Assembly (NCBI GenBank): GCA_910579395.1
Contig: CAJTUC010000017.1
Coordinates: forward strand, 1-64,000
Direction of reading: 5' to 3'
From: an uncultured Lachnospiraceae bacterium
Lineage (GTDB): Bacteria > Bacillota > Clostridia > Lachnospirales > Lachnospiraceae
Length of the DNA stretch: 64,000 bases
The position numbers and the translations under genes are program-made. How positions within the stretch are numbered: the first letter of the stretch is position 1; the number at the start of each line of letters is the position of its first letter. Shown in pieces: positions 8,033 through 17,191 of the stretch. Below the pieces are notes generated by a model. It was given only the letters and a program-made list of their open reading frames with translations. It was not told where the DNA came from and did not search any database.

Positions 8033-10144
8033 ATGAAAGCATTGACATTGCCGAGGCTTATCGGTGACGGTATGGTATTACAGCAGAAAAAGAAAGTGCG
8101 CATATGGGGGGAAGACGAACCGGGGCGGAAGGTCACGCTTCTTTTTCTCGATAATGAATACAGCGGCGTGGCTGGCAGTGACGGTGTATGGGAGATCTTT
8201 CTGCAGGAGATGGAGCCGGGCGGGCCCTATGCAATGCGGATTCAGGACGATGCCGGAGAAGAAAGAAATGTGAAGGATATTTTGGTCGGCGATGTGTGGA
8301 TGTGCTCCGGTCAGTCCAATATGGAACTTCCCATGCGCAGGGTCGTTGACCGTTATCCGCAGGAATTGGAACAGTGTAGAACGGCAAGGAGTGCACTCCC
8401 TGTCCGTACTTTTAAGATAACCGAAAAAAGTGATTTTCACGGGCCCTTGAAGGACCATGAGAGCGGGGAGTGGACGGCGCTTACGAAGGATACGCTGCTT
8501 GATTTCTCGGCGACGGCCTATTTTTTTGCCAAGCATCTGTATCATATTTCGGGCGTACCGGTGGGACTGATCAATGCAAGTCTCGGCGGTTCCAGGATTG
8601 AATCCTGGATGGGCAGAGATATGCTGGCGGGATATGATGATTTTCTGACGCTGACAGACAAGTATTGCGATGATGCTTTTGTGGCAGAAAGGCTGGAACG
8701 GAATGCCCGGCAGTCGGCCGCGTGGCACAGCCGGCTGGATGAGATGGACCTGGGGCTCCGGGAGGATTGGGCGCAGGAGAAGATGCCGGAAGATGCGCCG
8801 GACAGCGTGGCGGAAAGAGCATCGGAATGTGCGGCGGATGAAGAGACGGCGGAAGGTTCCGCGTGGCAGGATGTGGAGATTCCTTTCTTTTTTCGGGATA
8901 CGGCATTAAAGGGCTTTATCGGGAGCGTGTGGTTTCGCAGGAAATTTACCGTCGGGAAAGAACTCGCCGGTAAAGAGATGAAACTGTGGCTCGGAACCAT
9001 TGTGGACAGCGATACCGTCTATGTCAACGGCGTATGCGTGGGCCATACGGATTATCAGTATCCGCCCAGAAAATATGTTGTGCCGGCCGGCCTTTTAAGA
9101 GAAGGACAGAACACCATCGTCATCCGTGTGAAAAGTGAGATTGGGCAGGGCAGATTTACCGACGGCAAGACATATGCGCTTTTTCGGGGAGAGGAAAGAA
9201 TTGATTTATCCGGTATCTGGAAATACCGGGTGGGAGCTTCCTGTGAGATGGTCGGAGAGACAGACTTTGTAAACTGGAAACCTACGGGGCTGTATCATGC
9301 GATGATGGCGCCCTGTCACCGCTATACGATTGCCGGACTCCTCTGGTATCAGGGGGAGTCCAATACGCATGCTGCCGCATCCTGCTATCTGGACCTTATG
9401 GAAAGGATGATCGCGGGATACAGAGAGAAATGGAAGGAAGAACTGCCGTTTTTCTATGTGCAGCTTCCTAATTTTTCTGCAGAAGTCTATGAAAAGGACC
9501 GGCATGAACTGTACAGCGACTGGCCCGGTATTCGGGAAGCACAGAGGAAGGCTTTGAAGATTCCCGGAACGGGAATGGCGGTCGCAATCGATCTTGGGGA
9601 AGATAACGATCTGCATCCTCTGAATAAAGAAGGAGTCGGTTACCGGCTGGCCATGCAGGCGGCTGCAGTCTTATACGGAGCCGGAAAAGAATGCAGCGGT
9701 CCGCAGATATGCGGTATTGAGATGGGCTGCGAAGGTCCACGGATATGTGGTACCGAGCCGGCGTGCGGCGGCCGGCAGGTGCGGCTTCACTTTCGAAATG
9801 CGGCCGGAATGTATGCCCATTCGGAAAATAAGGGAATGGAGATAAAAGATTTTGAGATCATGGACGGAGAAGGCCGGCTTTTTCCCGTAAAAGCTGTTAT
9901 CGCAGAAAATGACGTTATACTCACATGGAAAGAGAAAAAAACAACCATATGGAAAGAGGAAAACCTGTTCACAGGGAAAGAGGCAACGGCCAGGATACAG
10001 GAAATCAGATATTGTTATCGTAACACGAACCAGGGCGCATTGCTCTATAACAAAGACGGGTTCCCGATGAGCCCGTTTCGGCTCGAGCGACAGGAGATAT
10101 TAGCGTTGGCAGGAATGGAGGATTTGGATGAACGGAAAATATAG
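8033..10144 (+). CDS. Sialate O-acetylesterase-family (SASA domain) carbohydrate esterase
   Basis: This 703-residue esterase removes O-acetyl groups from sugars; in a glucuronoxylan locus acetylated xylo-oligosaccharides are the likely substrate, not sialic acid. The block GQSNMELPM near residue 95 carries the serine nucleophile, LGGSRIESW follows, LLWYQGESNTH is the central conserved block, and the late DLGEDNDLHPLNKEG has the Asp/His pair. A jelly-roll, sugar-binding-like segment (WFRRKFTVGKEL onward, about residues 295-400) is inserted between them. There is no signal peptide, so it acts in the cytoplasm. It overlaps the GH2 gene by 17 bp. Confidence 0.82.
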   Translation: MKALTLPRLIGDGMVLQQKKKVRIWGEDEPGRKVTLLFLDNEYSGVAGSDGVWEIFLQEMEPGGPYAMRIQDDAGEERNVKDILVGDVWMCSGQSNMELPMRRVVDRYPQELEQCRTARSALPVRTFKITEKSDFHGPLKDHESGEWTALTKDTLLDFSATAYFFAKHLYHISGVPVGLINASLGGSRIESWMGRDMLAGYDDFLTLTDKYCDDAFVAERLERNARQSAAWHSRLDEMDLGLREDWAQEKMPEDAPDSVAERASECAADEETAEGSAWQDVEIPFFFRDTALKGFIGSVWFRRKFTVGKELAGKEMKLWLGTIVDSDTVYVNGVCVGHTDYQYPPRKYVVPAGLLREGQNTIVIRVKSEIGQGRFTDGKTYALFRGEERIDLSGIWKYRVGASCEMVGETDFVNWKPTGLYHAMMAPCHRYTIAGLLWYQGESNTHAAASCYLDLMERMIAGYREKWKEELPFFYVQLPNFSAEVYEKDRHELYSDWPGIREAQRKALKIPGTGMAVAIDLGEDNDLHPLNKEGVGYRLAMQAAAVLYGAGKECSGPQICGIEMGCEGPRICGTEPACGGRQVRLHFRNAAGMYAHSENKGMEIKDFEIMDGEGRLFPVKAVIAENDVILTWKEKKTTIWKEENLFTGKEATARIQEIRYCYRNTNQGALLYNKDGFPMSPFRLERQEILALAGMEDLDERKI

Positions 10145-13100
10145 CTGGAATGATGGATGGTCATTTTTGAAAACATCTGTCGGGACTTCCTATGCGGAAG
10201 CAGCGGCGCGGAAGAAAGAATTCACGGCGGTGAATATTCCTCATGACTGGCTGATCTATGACGTCTTGAATTTATATCAGGACAGTGTTGGATGGTATTG
10301 GAAGCGCTTTTTCTGGCAGGAAAAAGAAGAAAAAAAGGCTTTTATTATTTTTGAGGGCATTTATATGGACAGCACTGTTTATATAAACGGAACAACGGCC
10401 GGGGAGTGGAAGTATGGCTATTCAGCATTTACACTGGATATTACGGAGTATCTCAGGCAGGGAGAGAACGAGATCCTGATCAGCGCCAGCTTTCATAATC
10501 CCAATAGCCGCTGGTATTCGGGAGCCGGCATCTACCGTAATGTCTGGTTCAAGGTGACGGATAGAACATGGCTGCCCGAAAATGCCGTGTATATCAGTAC
10601 GAAAAGAATGGAAGAAAATACGTTTCTTCTTTCTCTGGAAGGCGAGATAGCGGGAGAACGGAGAAAGGAAGCGGTTCTGCTGTACAGACTCTATGATGAG
10701 GATGGAAACGAGGTGGCGCTGAAAGCGGCGGAAGCGGTAGAAGCGTGCGGAAAAAATGCCGGGAAAGAGGAATCGTGCGGGAAAGACAAAGAAAACCCTG
10801 TGGAAAGTTCTGACAGGAAATATCTGGTTGGCAATGTGAAATTGTGGGATACCGAAAACCCGGCGCTTTATACGCTGCATACGGAGCTTGTGCTGGACGG
10901 AAAAGTCATTCAGCATATGGAAGAGAGATTCGGTTTCCGCTTTTTCCGTTTCGATCCGGACAAAGGATTTTTCCTGAACGGGCGGCATTTGAAACTGCAT
11001 GGGGTCTGTGAGCATCATGACTTGGGGGCTCTTGGAGCGGCTTTTCATAAGCCGGCCATGAGAAGGAAATTCCGGATATTAAAAGAAATGGGCGTTAATG
11101 CGGTGCGGGGGGCTCATAACATGATGGCTCCCGGTTTCCTGGAACTGGCGGATGAAATGGGAATCCTGGTAATCTCGGAAGCTTTTGATATGTGGGAACG
11201 CTCTAAAACAACCTATGACTATGGCAGGTTTTTCCGGGAATGGTCGGCAAGGGATGTGGAAAGCTGGGTCAGACAGGACAGAAACCATCCCTGTGTATTG
11301 ATGTGGAGTATCGGGAATGAAATTTATGACACCCATGCGGGAGAGCGCGGGCAGGAAATCACCCGTTACCTGAAGGAACTGGTAGAAAGTCATGATGCCC
11401 TGCAGAATGCGCCGGTGACGCTTGCCTCTAACTATATGCCCTGGGAAAATGCGCAGAAATGTGCGGATATTGTAAAGCTTGCGGGTTATAATTACTCGGA
11501 GAAGTATTATGAAAAGCACCATGCCGAGCATCCTGACTGGGTGATATACGGAAGCGAAACCGCTTCTATCGTGCAGAGCCGGGGAATCTATCATTTTCCC
11601 CTGCGGGCGGGCATTCTGGCGGAGGATGACGAACAGTGTTCGGCACTCGGCAACAGCCCGACGAGCTGGGGAGCGAAATCACTGGAACAGTGTGTGACAC
11701 TTGACCGGGATACGGCATTTTCCCTCGGACAGTTCCTCTGGTCGGGATTTGACTATATCGGCGAGCCGACGCCCTATCATACGAAGAATTCTTATTTCGG
11801 GCAGGTCGATACCGCCGGTTTCCCGAAGGATTCCTATTATGTGTGGAAGTCTGCGTGGACGGATTACCGGAAAGCGCCGATGATACATCTTTTTCCTTAT
11901 TGGGATTTTAATGAAGGACAGCTGATCGATGTGCGGATTTGTTCCAACGCGCCCTTTGTGGAGCTGTTTCTGAACGGTATAAGCCTTGGCAGGCAGGCGC
12001 TTGCGCATGAGCCGGGAAGCGGCGGCCATATTCTGGCAGACTATCAGGTTCCATACGAGAAAGGTGTGCTGGCGGCGGCCGCCTATGATGAGAACGGCAG
12101 AAAGATTGCAGAGACGGAAAGACGCTCCTTTGGCAATTCCGTCAGGATTGTCATAACGCCGGATATATCATATAAGTCGGATATGTCATGTAAGCCGGAC
12201 GCGTCCGATAAGTCGGAAGAGACGCAGAAGAAATCGGAAGTGCCGCCGATTACGGCGGATGGCAGAGACCTGCTCTTTTTGACGGTCAGCACCGTGGACG
12301 AGGAAGGAAATCCGGTGGAAAATGCCTGTGACAGAATCGATTTGCGCGTGACGGGTGCGGGCAGACTGGTCGGGCTGGATAACGGCGACAGTACAGATTT
12401 TGACAGTTATAAGGGAACGAGCCGGCGGCTGTTTAGCGGAAAGCTTCTCGCAATCGTGCAGGCGGATAAAAGGCCGGGGGAAATCCGGGTCGAGGCATCG
12501 GGCAGAGGGATTCAGACTGCCTGTTTTACCTGTATGACGGTGGCAGATAAGAATGTCATATTGCAAAAAAATGACATTCCATGCGGTAAAGAAGAGGAAA
12601 CATCCGAATACAGGGAAGAAAATAAACCCGCCCTCGTCCGTCTCGGAAAAGAGGGGGAGATTCCTGTCCGCAGGATTGTTCTGCGTTCACCGGATGGCCG
12701 GATATTTACGAAAGATAAGAATGTATTGACGGCACAGGCATTTATCGAGCCGCCGCAGGCTGACGATCGGGAACTGTTCTTCAAGGCGGTGAATGACACC
12801 GGCGTACCGGTATCGTTTGTTACACTGGAGCAGCACGGCGCTCAAGTCAAAATGACGGCGAAGGGGGACGGAACATTTCGGCTTTTTGCCATGTCGAAGA
12901 GCGGAAGCGATGGAATCAGGGTGATGTCCCAGCTGGAATTTCGGATAGAGGGCCTTGGACAGGCACATAAGAATCCCTATGAATTTATTTCGGCAAGCCT
13001 TTATGATGCTGTAAAAGGCGAAGTCGGAAATGGGAACGAGAGAGGTGTTGCGACGGGAAGGGACGGCGAAACGATTCTTTCATACAGCGATATCGACTTC

Positions 13101-13727
13101 GGTCAGTTCGGGAGCGATGAAATCACGATGCCGATTTTTGCCTTGAACGATGACCCTTATGCCATGCAGATTTGGGAGGGCGTTCCGGAAGAAGAGGGAA
13201 GCGAAATGCTCGCGGATGTCATTTATCAAAAACCTTCCATCTGGAACGTATATCAGTCCGAGACCTGGCGGTTAAAAAGGCGCCTGAAAGGAATTACGAC
13301 GATAAGCTTCCATCTTTATGCCAAAGTGCATATCAAAGGTTTTACTTTTACGCAATATGCAAAAGCATGGCAGCGTCTGGCGGCGGGAGAGGCGGATGCG
13401 GTCTATGGGGACAGTTTCCGCAGAGTGGGAAATGCGATCGAGCAGATTGGAAATAATGTTTCTCTTGTTTTCCGAGAGATGGATTTTGGCGAAAATGCCG
13501 TAAAGGGAATCGCGATAAAAGGCAGGACCGGAAACGGTGCGAATACGATTCATGTGCGTTTTGCAAACGTGACGGAAGAAATCAAGCAGATCGTGGAATT
13601 TCCGGAATGCACGGATTATGCCGAGGTGGAATTTGCACTGGAATCCGTCTGCGGAAAATGGGATGTGACTTTCGTTTTCCTTCCGGGGAGCTGTTTTGAC
13701 TTTAATTCCTTCCGGTTCTATTCATGA
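10128..13727 (+). CDS. Large glycoside hydrolase family 2 protein (beta-galactosidase-like)
   Basis: This 1199-residue GH2 enzyme has the sandwich domain at the N-terminus (PHDWLIYD, the IYMDSTVYING strand pair), an immunoglobulin-like domain, and a TIM barrel with the acid/base Glu398 in MWSIGNEIYD and the nucleophile Glu477 in VIYGSETAS. A DUF4982-like segment follows, then a Ser/Lys-rich linker near residues 680-705, another Ig-like domain and a C-terminal part that looks like a carbohydrate-binding jelly roll. No signal peptide is present, so it works inside the cell. Its context (acetyl esterase, GH3, GH67) points to a hemicellulose side chain; the exact linkage is unknown. GGAGGA precedes the ATG, and the gene is coupled to the esterase. 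Confidence 0.85.
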   Translation: MNGKYSWNDGWSFLKTSVGTSYAEAAARKKEFTAVNIPHDWLIYDVLNLYQDSVGWYWKRFFWQEKEEKKAFIIFEGIYMDSTVYINGTTAGEWKYGYSAFTLDITEYLRQGENEILISASFHNPNSRWYSGAGIYRNVWFKVTDRTWLPENAVYISTKRMEENTFLLSLEGEIAGERRKEAVLLYRLYDEDGNEVALKAAEAVEACGKNAGKEESCGKDKENPVESSDRKYLVGNVKLWDTENPALYTLHTELVLDGKVIQHMEERFGFRFFRFDPDKGFFLNGRHLKLHGVCEHHDLGALGAAFHKPAMRRKFRILKEMGVNAVRGAHNMMAPGFLELADEMGILVISEAFDMWERSKTTYDYGRFFREWSARDVESWVRQDRNHPCVLMWSIGNEIYDTHAGERGQEITRYLKELVESHDALQNAPVTLASNYMPWENAQKCADIVKLAGYNYSEKYYEKHHAEHPDWVIYGSETASIVQSRGIYHFPLRAGILAEDDEQCSALGNSPTSWGAKSLEQCVTLDRDTAFSLGQFLWSGFDYIGEPTPYHTKNSYFGQVDTAGFPKDSYYVWKSAWTDYRKAPMIHLFPYWDFNEGQLIDVRICSNAPFVELFLNGISLGRQALAHEPGSGGHILADYQVPYEKGVLAAAAYDENGRKIAETERRSFGNSVRIVITPDISYKSDMSCKPDASDKSEETQKKSEVPPITADGRDLLFLTVSTVDEEGNPVENACDRIDLRVTGAGRLVGLDNGDSTDFDSYKGTSRRLFSGKLLAIVQADKRPGEIRVEASGRGIQTACFTCMTVADKNVILQKNDIPCGKEEETSEYREENKPALVRLGKEGEIPVRRIVLRSPDGRIFTKDKNVLTAQAFIEPPQADDRELFFKAVNDTGVPVSFVTLEQHGAQVKMTAKGDGTFRLFAMSKSGSDGIRVMSQLEFRIEGLGQAHKNPYEFISASLYDAVKGEVGNGNERGVATGRDGETILSYSDIDFGQFGSDEITMPIFALNDDPYAMQIWEGVPEEEGSEMLADVIYQKPSIWNVYQSETWRLKRRLKGITTISFHLYAKVHIKGFTFTQYAKAWQRLAAGEADAVYGDSFRRVGNAIEQIGNNVSLVFREMDFGENAVKGIAIKGRTGNGANTIHVRFANVTEEIKQIVEFPECTDYAEVEFALESVCGKWDVTFVFLPGSCFDFNSFRFYS

Positions 13728-13735
13728 TCGCCCGC

Positions 13736-14659
13736 TCATTTCTCGCCGGGGCCGGCGCTGCCGCCTGAAATTGTGTTTTTTTTCGTTCGGTTCAGGCTTT
13801 TGTATTCGGAAGGGGTGCAGTGCTTCGCGGCTTTAAAAATGCGGTTGAACGTTGATAGACTGCCAAAGCCCGAACGCATTGCGACCTCGGTAATGGAAAT
13901 ATTCGGCTCGATCAGCAGCGTTTCCGCGTGGTTGATTCTTTTCTGTGTCAGATATTCGTAACAGGAGACTCCTGAGAACTGCTTGAACAGTCTGGAAAAA
14001 TGGAACTTGGAAAAGCCCGCCAGATCGGCAAGGTCATCCACGTTGATATTTTCGGTGCAGTGATCTGTGATATAGTTGCAGACATCCATAAATTTTTCGA
14101 TATATTCGTGCTGCTTGCTCGATGTGATGCCGGGGAACTTTTCGCTTGCATTGAAGTTCGTGCGGCCGATGGCGACGAAAAAGTGAATGATTAGCGAATA
14201 GATATAGGCTTCCGTGAACGGGATCCTGTTATCATATTCGCGGCTGATCTCATCCAGATAAGAACAGAGCTGTGCATTCAGTTCCGGGTATTCTTTCCGG
14301 CTGACGAGTGCATATGGATGCAGGGAATGGATCAGAGAATCCATTCCTTTTACGTTGCAGATCAGGCCGTAATCCAGCAGGATGATGAGCCGCTCACCTT
14401 CATCGCCATCCGGACCCGGCGGCGGAGCGATCAGGCGATGCAGCGTGCCGGGCGGCGTGATGAAAATATCTCCTTCATGGAAAGTATGCGGGCTTTCGTC
14501 GATGACGACCGTATATTTTTTCCGCACGGGCATGATGATCTCCATTGCGGTGTGCCAGTGAAGCGGATAATCTTCCGCTTCCATATTGTGGTACAGTTTG
14601 ATGCTCGGAAAATAATCGTATGCTACCGTTTCGTGAATACCGTTCAAAATTTTTATCAT
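13736..14659 (-). CDS. AraC-family regulator with cupin sensor, probable island regulator
   Basis: The 307-residue protein has an N-terminal cupin (PLHWHTAMEIIMPV, HEGDIFITPPGTLHRL) that would bind a sugar, and two C-terminal helix-turn-helix motifs (LADLAGFSKFHFSRLFK and ITEVAMRSGFGSLSTFNRIFK) followed by the usual PSEYK. The start at 14659 is chosen because AGGAG lies 8 bp upstream; an earlier ATG at 14695 would overlap the -10 box. It is divergent from GH3 and convergent with GH2, with only 8 bp between the stops. Matching octamers at its own promoter and three neighbouring promoters make it the likely activator of the glucuronoxylan island and perhaps self-regulated. Confidence 0.87.
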   Translation of the reverse strand: MIKILNGIHETVAYDYFPSIKLYHNMEAEDYPLHWHTAMEIIMPVRKKYTVVIDESPHTFHEGDIFITPPGTLHRLIAPPPGPDGDEGERLIILLDYGLICNVKGMDSLIHSLHPYALVSRKEYPELNAQLCSYLDEISREYDNRIPFTEAYIYSLIIHFFVAIGRTNFNASEKFPGITSSKQHEYIEKFMDVCNYITDHCTENINVDDLADLAGFSKFHFSRLFKQFSGVSCYEYLTQKRINHAETLLIEPNISITEVAMRSGFGSLSTFNRIFKAAKHCTPSEYKSLNRTKKNTISGGSAGPGEK

Positions 14660-14693
14660 AGCGAAAGCTCCTGTCAGTGGTGTGTTCAGCCTC

Positions 14694-14735
14694 AATCTAG
14701 CACAAATTAATTAATGTGTCAAATCAATTTTTGCT
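14694..14735 (-). promoter_or_regulatory. Promoter of the AraC-family regulator with candidate operator
   Basis: On the reverse strand TTGACA (14722-14717) and TAGATT (14699-14694) are 17 bp apart. AGCAAAAA reads on the same strand from 14735 to 14728; its first base is 36 bp before the -10 box, the offset of the proximal half-site at the GH3 and importer promoters. Autoregulation is therefore plausible. Unlike its target promoters this one has a consensus -35 box. Confidence 0.6.
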
Positions 14736-14859
14736 ATACACAGATTGCCTGATTTGGCAAAAGGTGAGCAAAATGCTTTAAAAATAAAAGAAGAATGCAG
14801 AAAAAATATAAAAAATGATTAGAAAAAAGCATATCTCAAAATTTTTCAGGAGAAGAATT

Positions 14860-14922
14860 AGCAATATTTGGTCATACTAAAGCAGGATATGAAGAGTTCG
14901 TACTGTCAGACTGTTGTATACT
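14860..14922 (+). promoter_or_regulatory. Activator-type promoter of the GH3-GH67 operon
   Basis: TATACT at 14917-14922 has no good -35 box. AGCAATAT at 14860-14867 and AGCAGGAT at 14881-14888 are 21 bp apart and start 57 and 36 bp before the -10 box, the same geometry as at the ABC importer promoter. Two direct half-sites two helical turns apart are typical of AraC-family activators. A further AGCAAAAT stands at 14767-14774. Confidence 0.6.
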
Positions 14923-14994
14923 CTGATTAATAATCGTGCGAAAATTCGCCATTATTTTATAAAAAATAGAAAAGAACCTATGGGAGGAGCAGGA

Positions 14995-17151
14995 ATGGAG
15001 CTTGTAAGAAATGAGGTCAAGAATGCAGAATTTGAAGAACGTGCCCGTAGTCTGGTCGCACAGATGACATTGGAGGAGAAAGCGTTTCAAATGGTACATG
15101 GCGCGCCTGCCATAGAAAGACTGGGAATCAAAGCTTATAACTGGTGGAATGAGGCGCTTCACGGCGTGGCGAGAGCGGGAACGGCTACCGTTTTTCCGCA
15201 GGCAATTTCGCTTGCGGCTACGTTTGACGAGGATTTTCTTGAAGAAGTGGCGGATGCCATTTCCACAGAGGGCAGGGCGAAGTTCAATGCACAGCAGAAA
15301 TTTGAGGATTTTGATATTTATAAAGGGCTGACTTTCTGGTCGCCTAATGTGAATATTTTCAGAGACCCGAGATGGGGCAGGGGGCATGAGACGTTTGGAG
15401 AAGACCCCTATTTGACGTCCAGACTCGGCGTGCGGTTTGTAGAAGGGCTGCAGGGACACGATGAGAACTATATGAAGGCAGCGGCCTGCGCCAAGCATTT
15501 TGCGGTACATAGCGGGCCGGAGGATCTGCGTCATGAGTTCAATGCGGAAGTGAGCAGACAGGATTTGTATGAGACCTATCTGCCGGCCTTTAAGGCCTGT
15601 GTGCAGGAAGCGAAGGTGGAAGCGGTCATGGGCGCTTATAACCGTACGAATGGAGAACCGTGCTGCGGCAGTAAGACACTTTTACAGGATATTCTGCGAA
15701 ATGAATGGGGCTTTAAGGGGCATGTTGTTTCCGACTGCTGGGCCATCCGGGATTTTCATAACGGTCATGGCATAACGGCGGGAGCCGAGGAGTCGGTGGC
15801 GCTTGCGGTTACAAACGGCTGTGACTTGAACTGCGGCAATCTTTTCGTTTATGTCAGGGATGCTGTGGAGAAAGGGATGATACCGGAGGAAAGAGTGGAC
15901 GAAGCGCTGGTTCATCTTTTTACGGCAAGAATGAAACTGGGGATGTTCGACGAAAAGACAAAGACTCCCTATGATGACATTCCTTATACGGTCGTCGATT
16001 CCGCCAAAATGCAGGCGCTGAATTTGAAGGCGGCTGAAAAATGCGTCGTCCTTTTGAAAAATGACAATCATCTTCTGCCTCTCGATCAGTCATCCGTGAA
16101 AACAATCGGTGTGATTGGCCCGAATGCCAATAACAGAAAAGCGCTGGTCGGTAATTATGAGGGTACGGCGTCGCGCTATTATACGATTGCGGAAGGCATT
16201 CAGGAATATGTGGGAGAAGATATCCGGGTGCTGGTATCCGAGGGCTGTCATTTGTGTAAAGAAAAGATCAGCAATCTGAGCCAGGGACAGGACAGGGATT
16301 CGGAAGTAAAGGCAGTCTGTGATGCGAGCGACGTTGTGATCATGTGTCTTGGACTGGATTCCGGGCTGGAAGGGGAGGACGGCGATAAGGGCAATCAGTA
16401 TGCCAGCGGCGATAAACCGAATCTGAATCTTCCGGGCAGACAGCAGGAAATTCTGGAAATCGCCCATGCGAGCGGAAAGCCTGTCGTACTCGTGCTTTTA
16501 TCGGGGAGCGCGCTGGCGGTGAATTGGGCGGACGAACATATTCAGGCCATCGTGCAGGGCTGGTATCCTGGTGCACAGGGCGGAAAAGCGATTGCGAGGG
16601 TGCTTTTTGGAGAGAAGAACCCGGAGGGCAGGCTGCCCGTTACGTTCTACCGGACGACGGAAGAACTGCCGGAATTTATTGATTATTCCATGAAAGGAAG
16701 GACATACCGCTATATGGAACAGGAAGCGTTATATCCTTTCGGCTACGGATTGTCTTATACGGATTTCACCTATACGGATGCGGCCTTATCCGCCGATACG
16801 CTGAACAGTGACGGCATCGAGGTGAAGGCCGTTGTGACGAATACGGGGGACCGGGAAGGAACGGAAACGGTACAGGTCTATGTCAAAGCGGAAAGGGAAG
16901 GCACGCCGAATGCCCAGCTGAAGGGAATCCGAAAAGTGGCTTTACAGGCGGGAGAAAGCAGAGAGATTGTGATAAAGCTTCCGCTCAGCGCTTTTGCATT
17001 ATATGACGAGCAGGCGGTCAGCAGAGTCGGCCGGGGAAAATATCTTGTATCAATCGGCGGAACACAGCCGGAGAGCCGGAGCGAAAAGCTGACCGGGAAA
17101 AAGGTTGCGGTACTTCCGGTAACAGCGGAAGAGGAGATTGTTTTCGGATAG
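14995..17151 (+). CDS. Glycoside hydrolase family 3 beta-xylosidase/beta-glucosidase
   Basis: This 718-residue GH3 enzyme cleaves terminal beta-linked sugars from imported oligosaccharides; beta-xylosidase is the best guess from the neighbouring GH67. The N-terminal barrel has WNEALHGVAR, WSPNVNIFRDPRWGRG, the KHFAVHSGPE block and the nucleophile Asp247 in VVSDCWAI. The second domain carries GLDSGLEGEDGDKG, where the acid/base Glu is expected, and the C-terminal fibronectin-type domain (DREGTETVQVYVK) ends the protein. The start at 14995 is preceded by GGAGGAG; an upstream in-frame ATG at 14914 overlaps the -10 box and is rejected. No signal peptide. It is followed 40 bp later by GH67. Confidence 0.88.
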   Translation: MELVRNEVKNAEFEERARSLVAQMTLEEKAFQMVHGAPAIERLGIKAYNWWNEALHGVARAGTATVFPQAISLAATFDEDFLEEVADAISTEGRAKFNAQQKFEDFDIYKGLTFWSPNVNIFRDPRWGRGHETFGEDPYLTSRLGVRFVEGLQGHDENYMKAAACAKHFAVHSGPEDLRHEFNAEVSRQDLYETYLPAFKACVQEAKVEAVMGAYNRTNGEPCCGSKTLLQDILRNEWGFKGHVVSDCWAIRDFHNGHGITAGAEESVALAVTNGCDLNCGNLFVYVRDAVEKGMIPEERVDEALVHLFTARMKLGMFDEKTKTPYDDIPYTVVDSAKMQALNLKAAEKCVVLLKNDNHLLPLDQSSVKTIGVIGPNANNRKALVGNYEGTASRYYTIAEGIQEYVGEDIRVLVSEGCHLCKEKISNLSQGQDRDSEVKAVCDASDVVIMCLGLDSGLEGEDGDKGNQYASGDKPNLNLPGRQQEILEIAHASGKPVVLVLLSGSALAVNWADEHIQAIVQGWYPGAQGGKAIARVLFGEKNPEGRLPVTFYRTTEELPEFIDYSMKGRTYRYMEQEALYPFGYGLSYTDFTYTDAALSADTLNSDGIEVKAVVTNTGDREGTETVQVYVKAEREGTPNAQLKGIRKVALQAGESREIVIKLPLSAFALYDEQAVSRVGRGKYLVSIGGTQPESRSEKLTGKKVAVLPVTAEEEIVFG

Positions 17152-17191
17152 GCTTTGCGGTAAACAGTATGACAGGGAATGGGGGAACAAT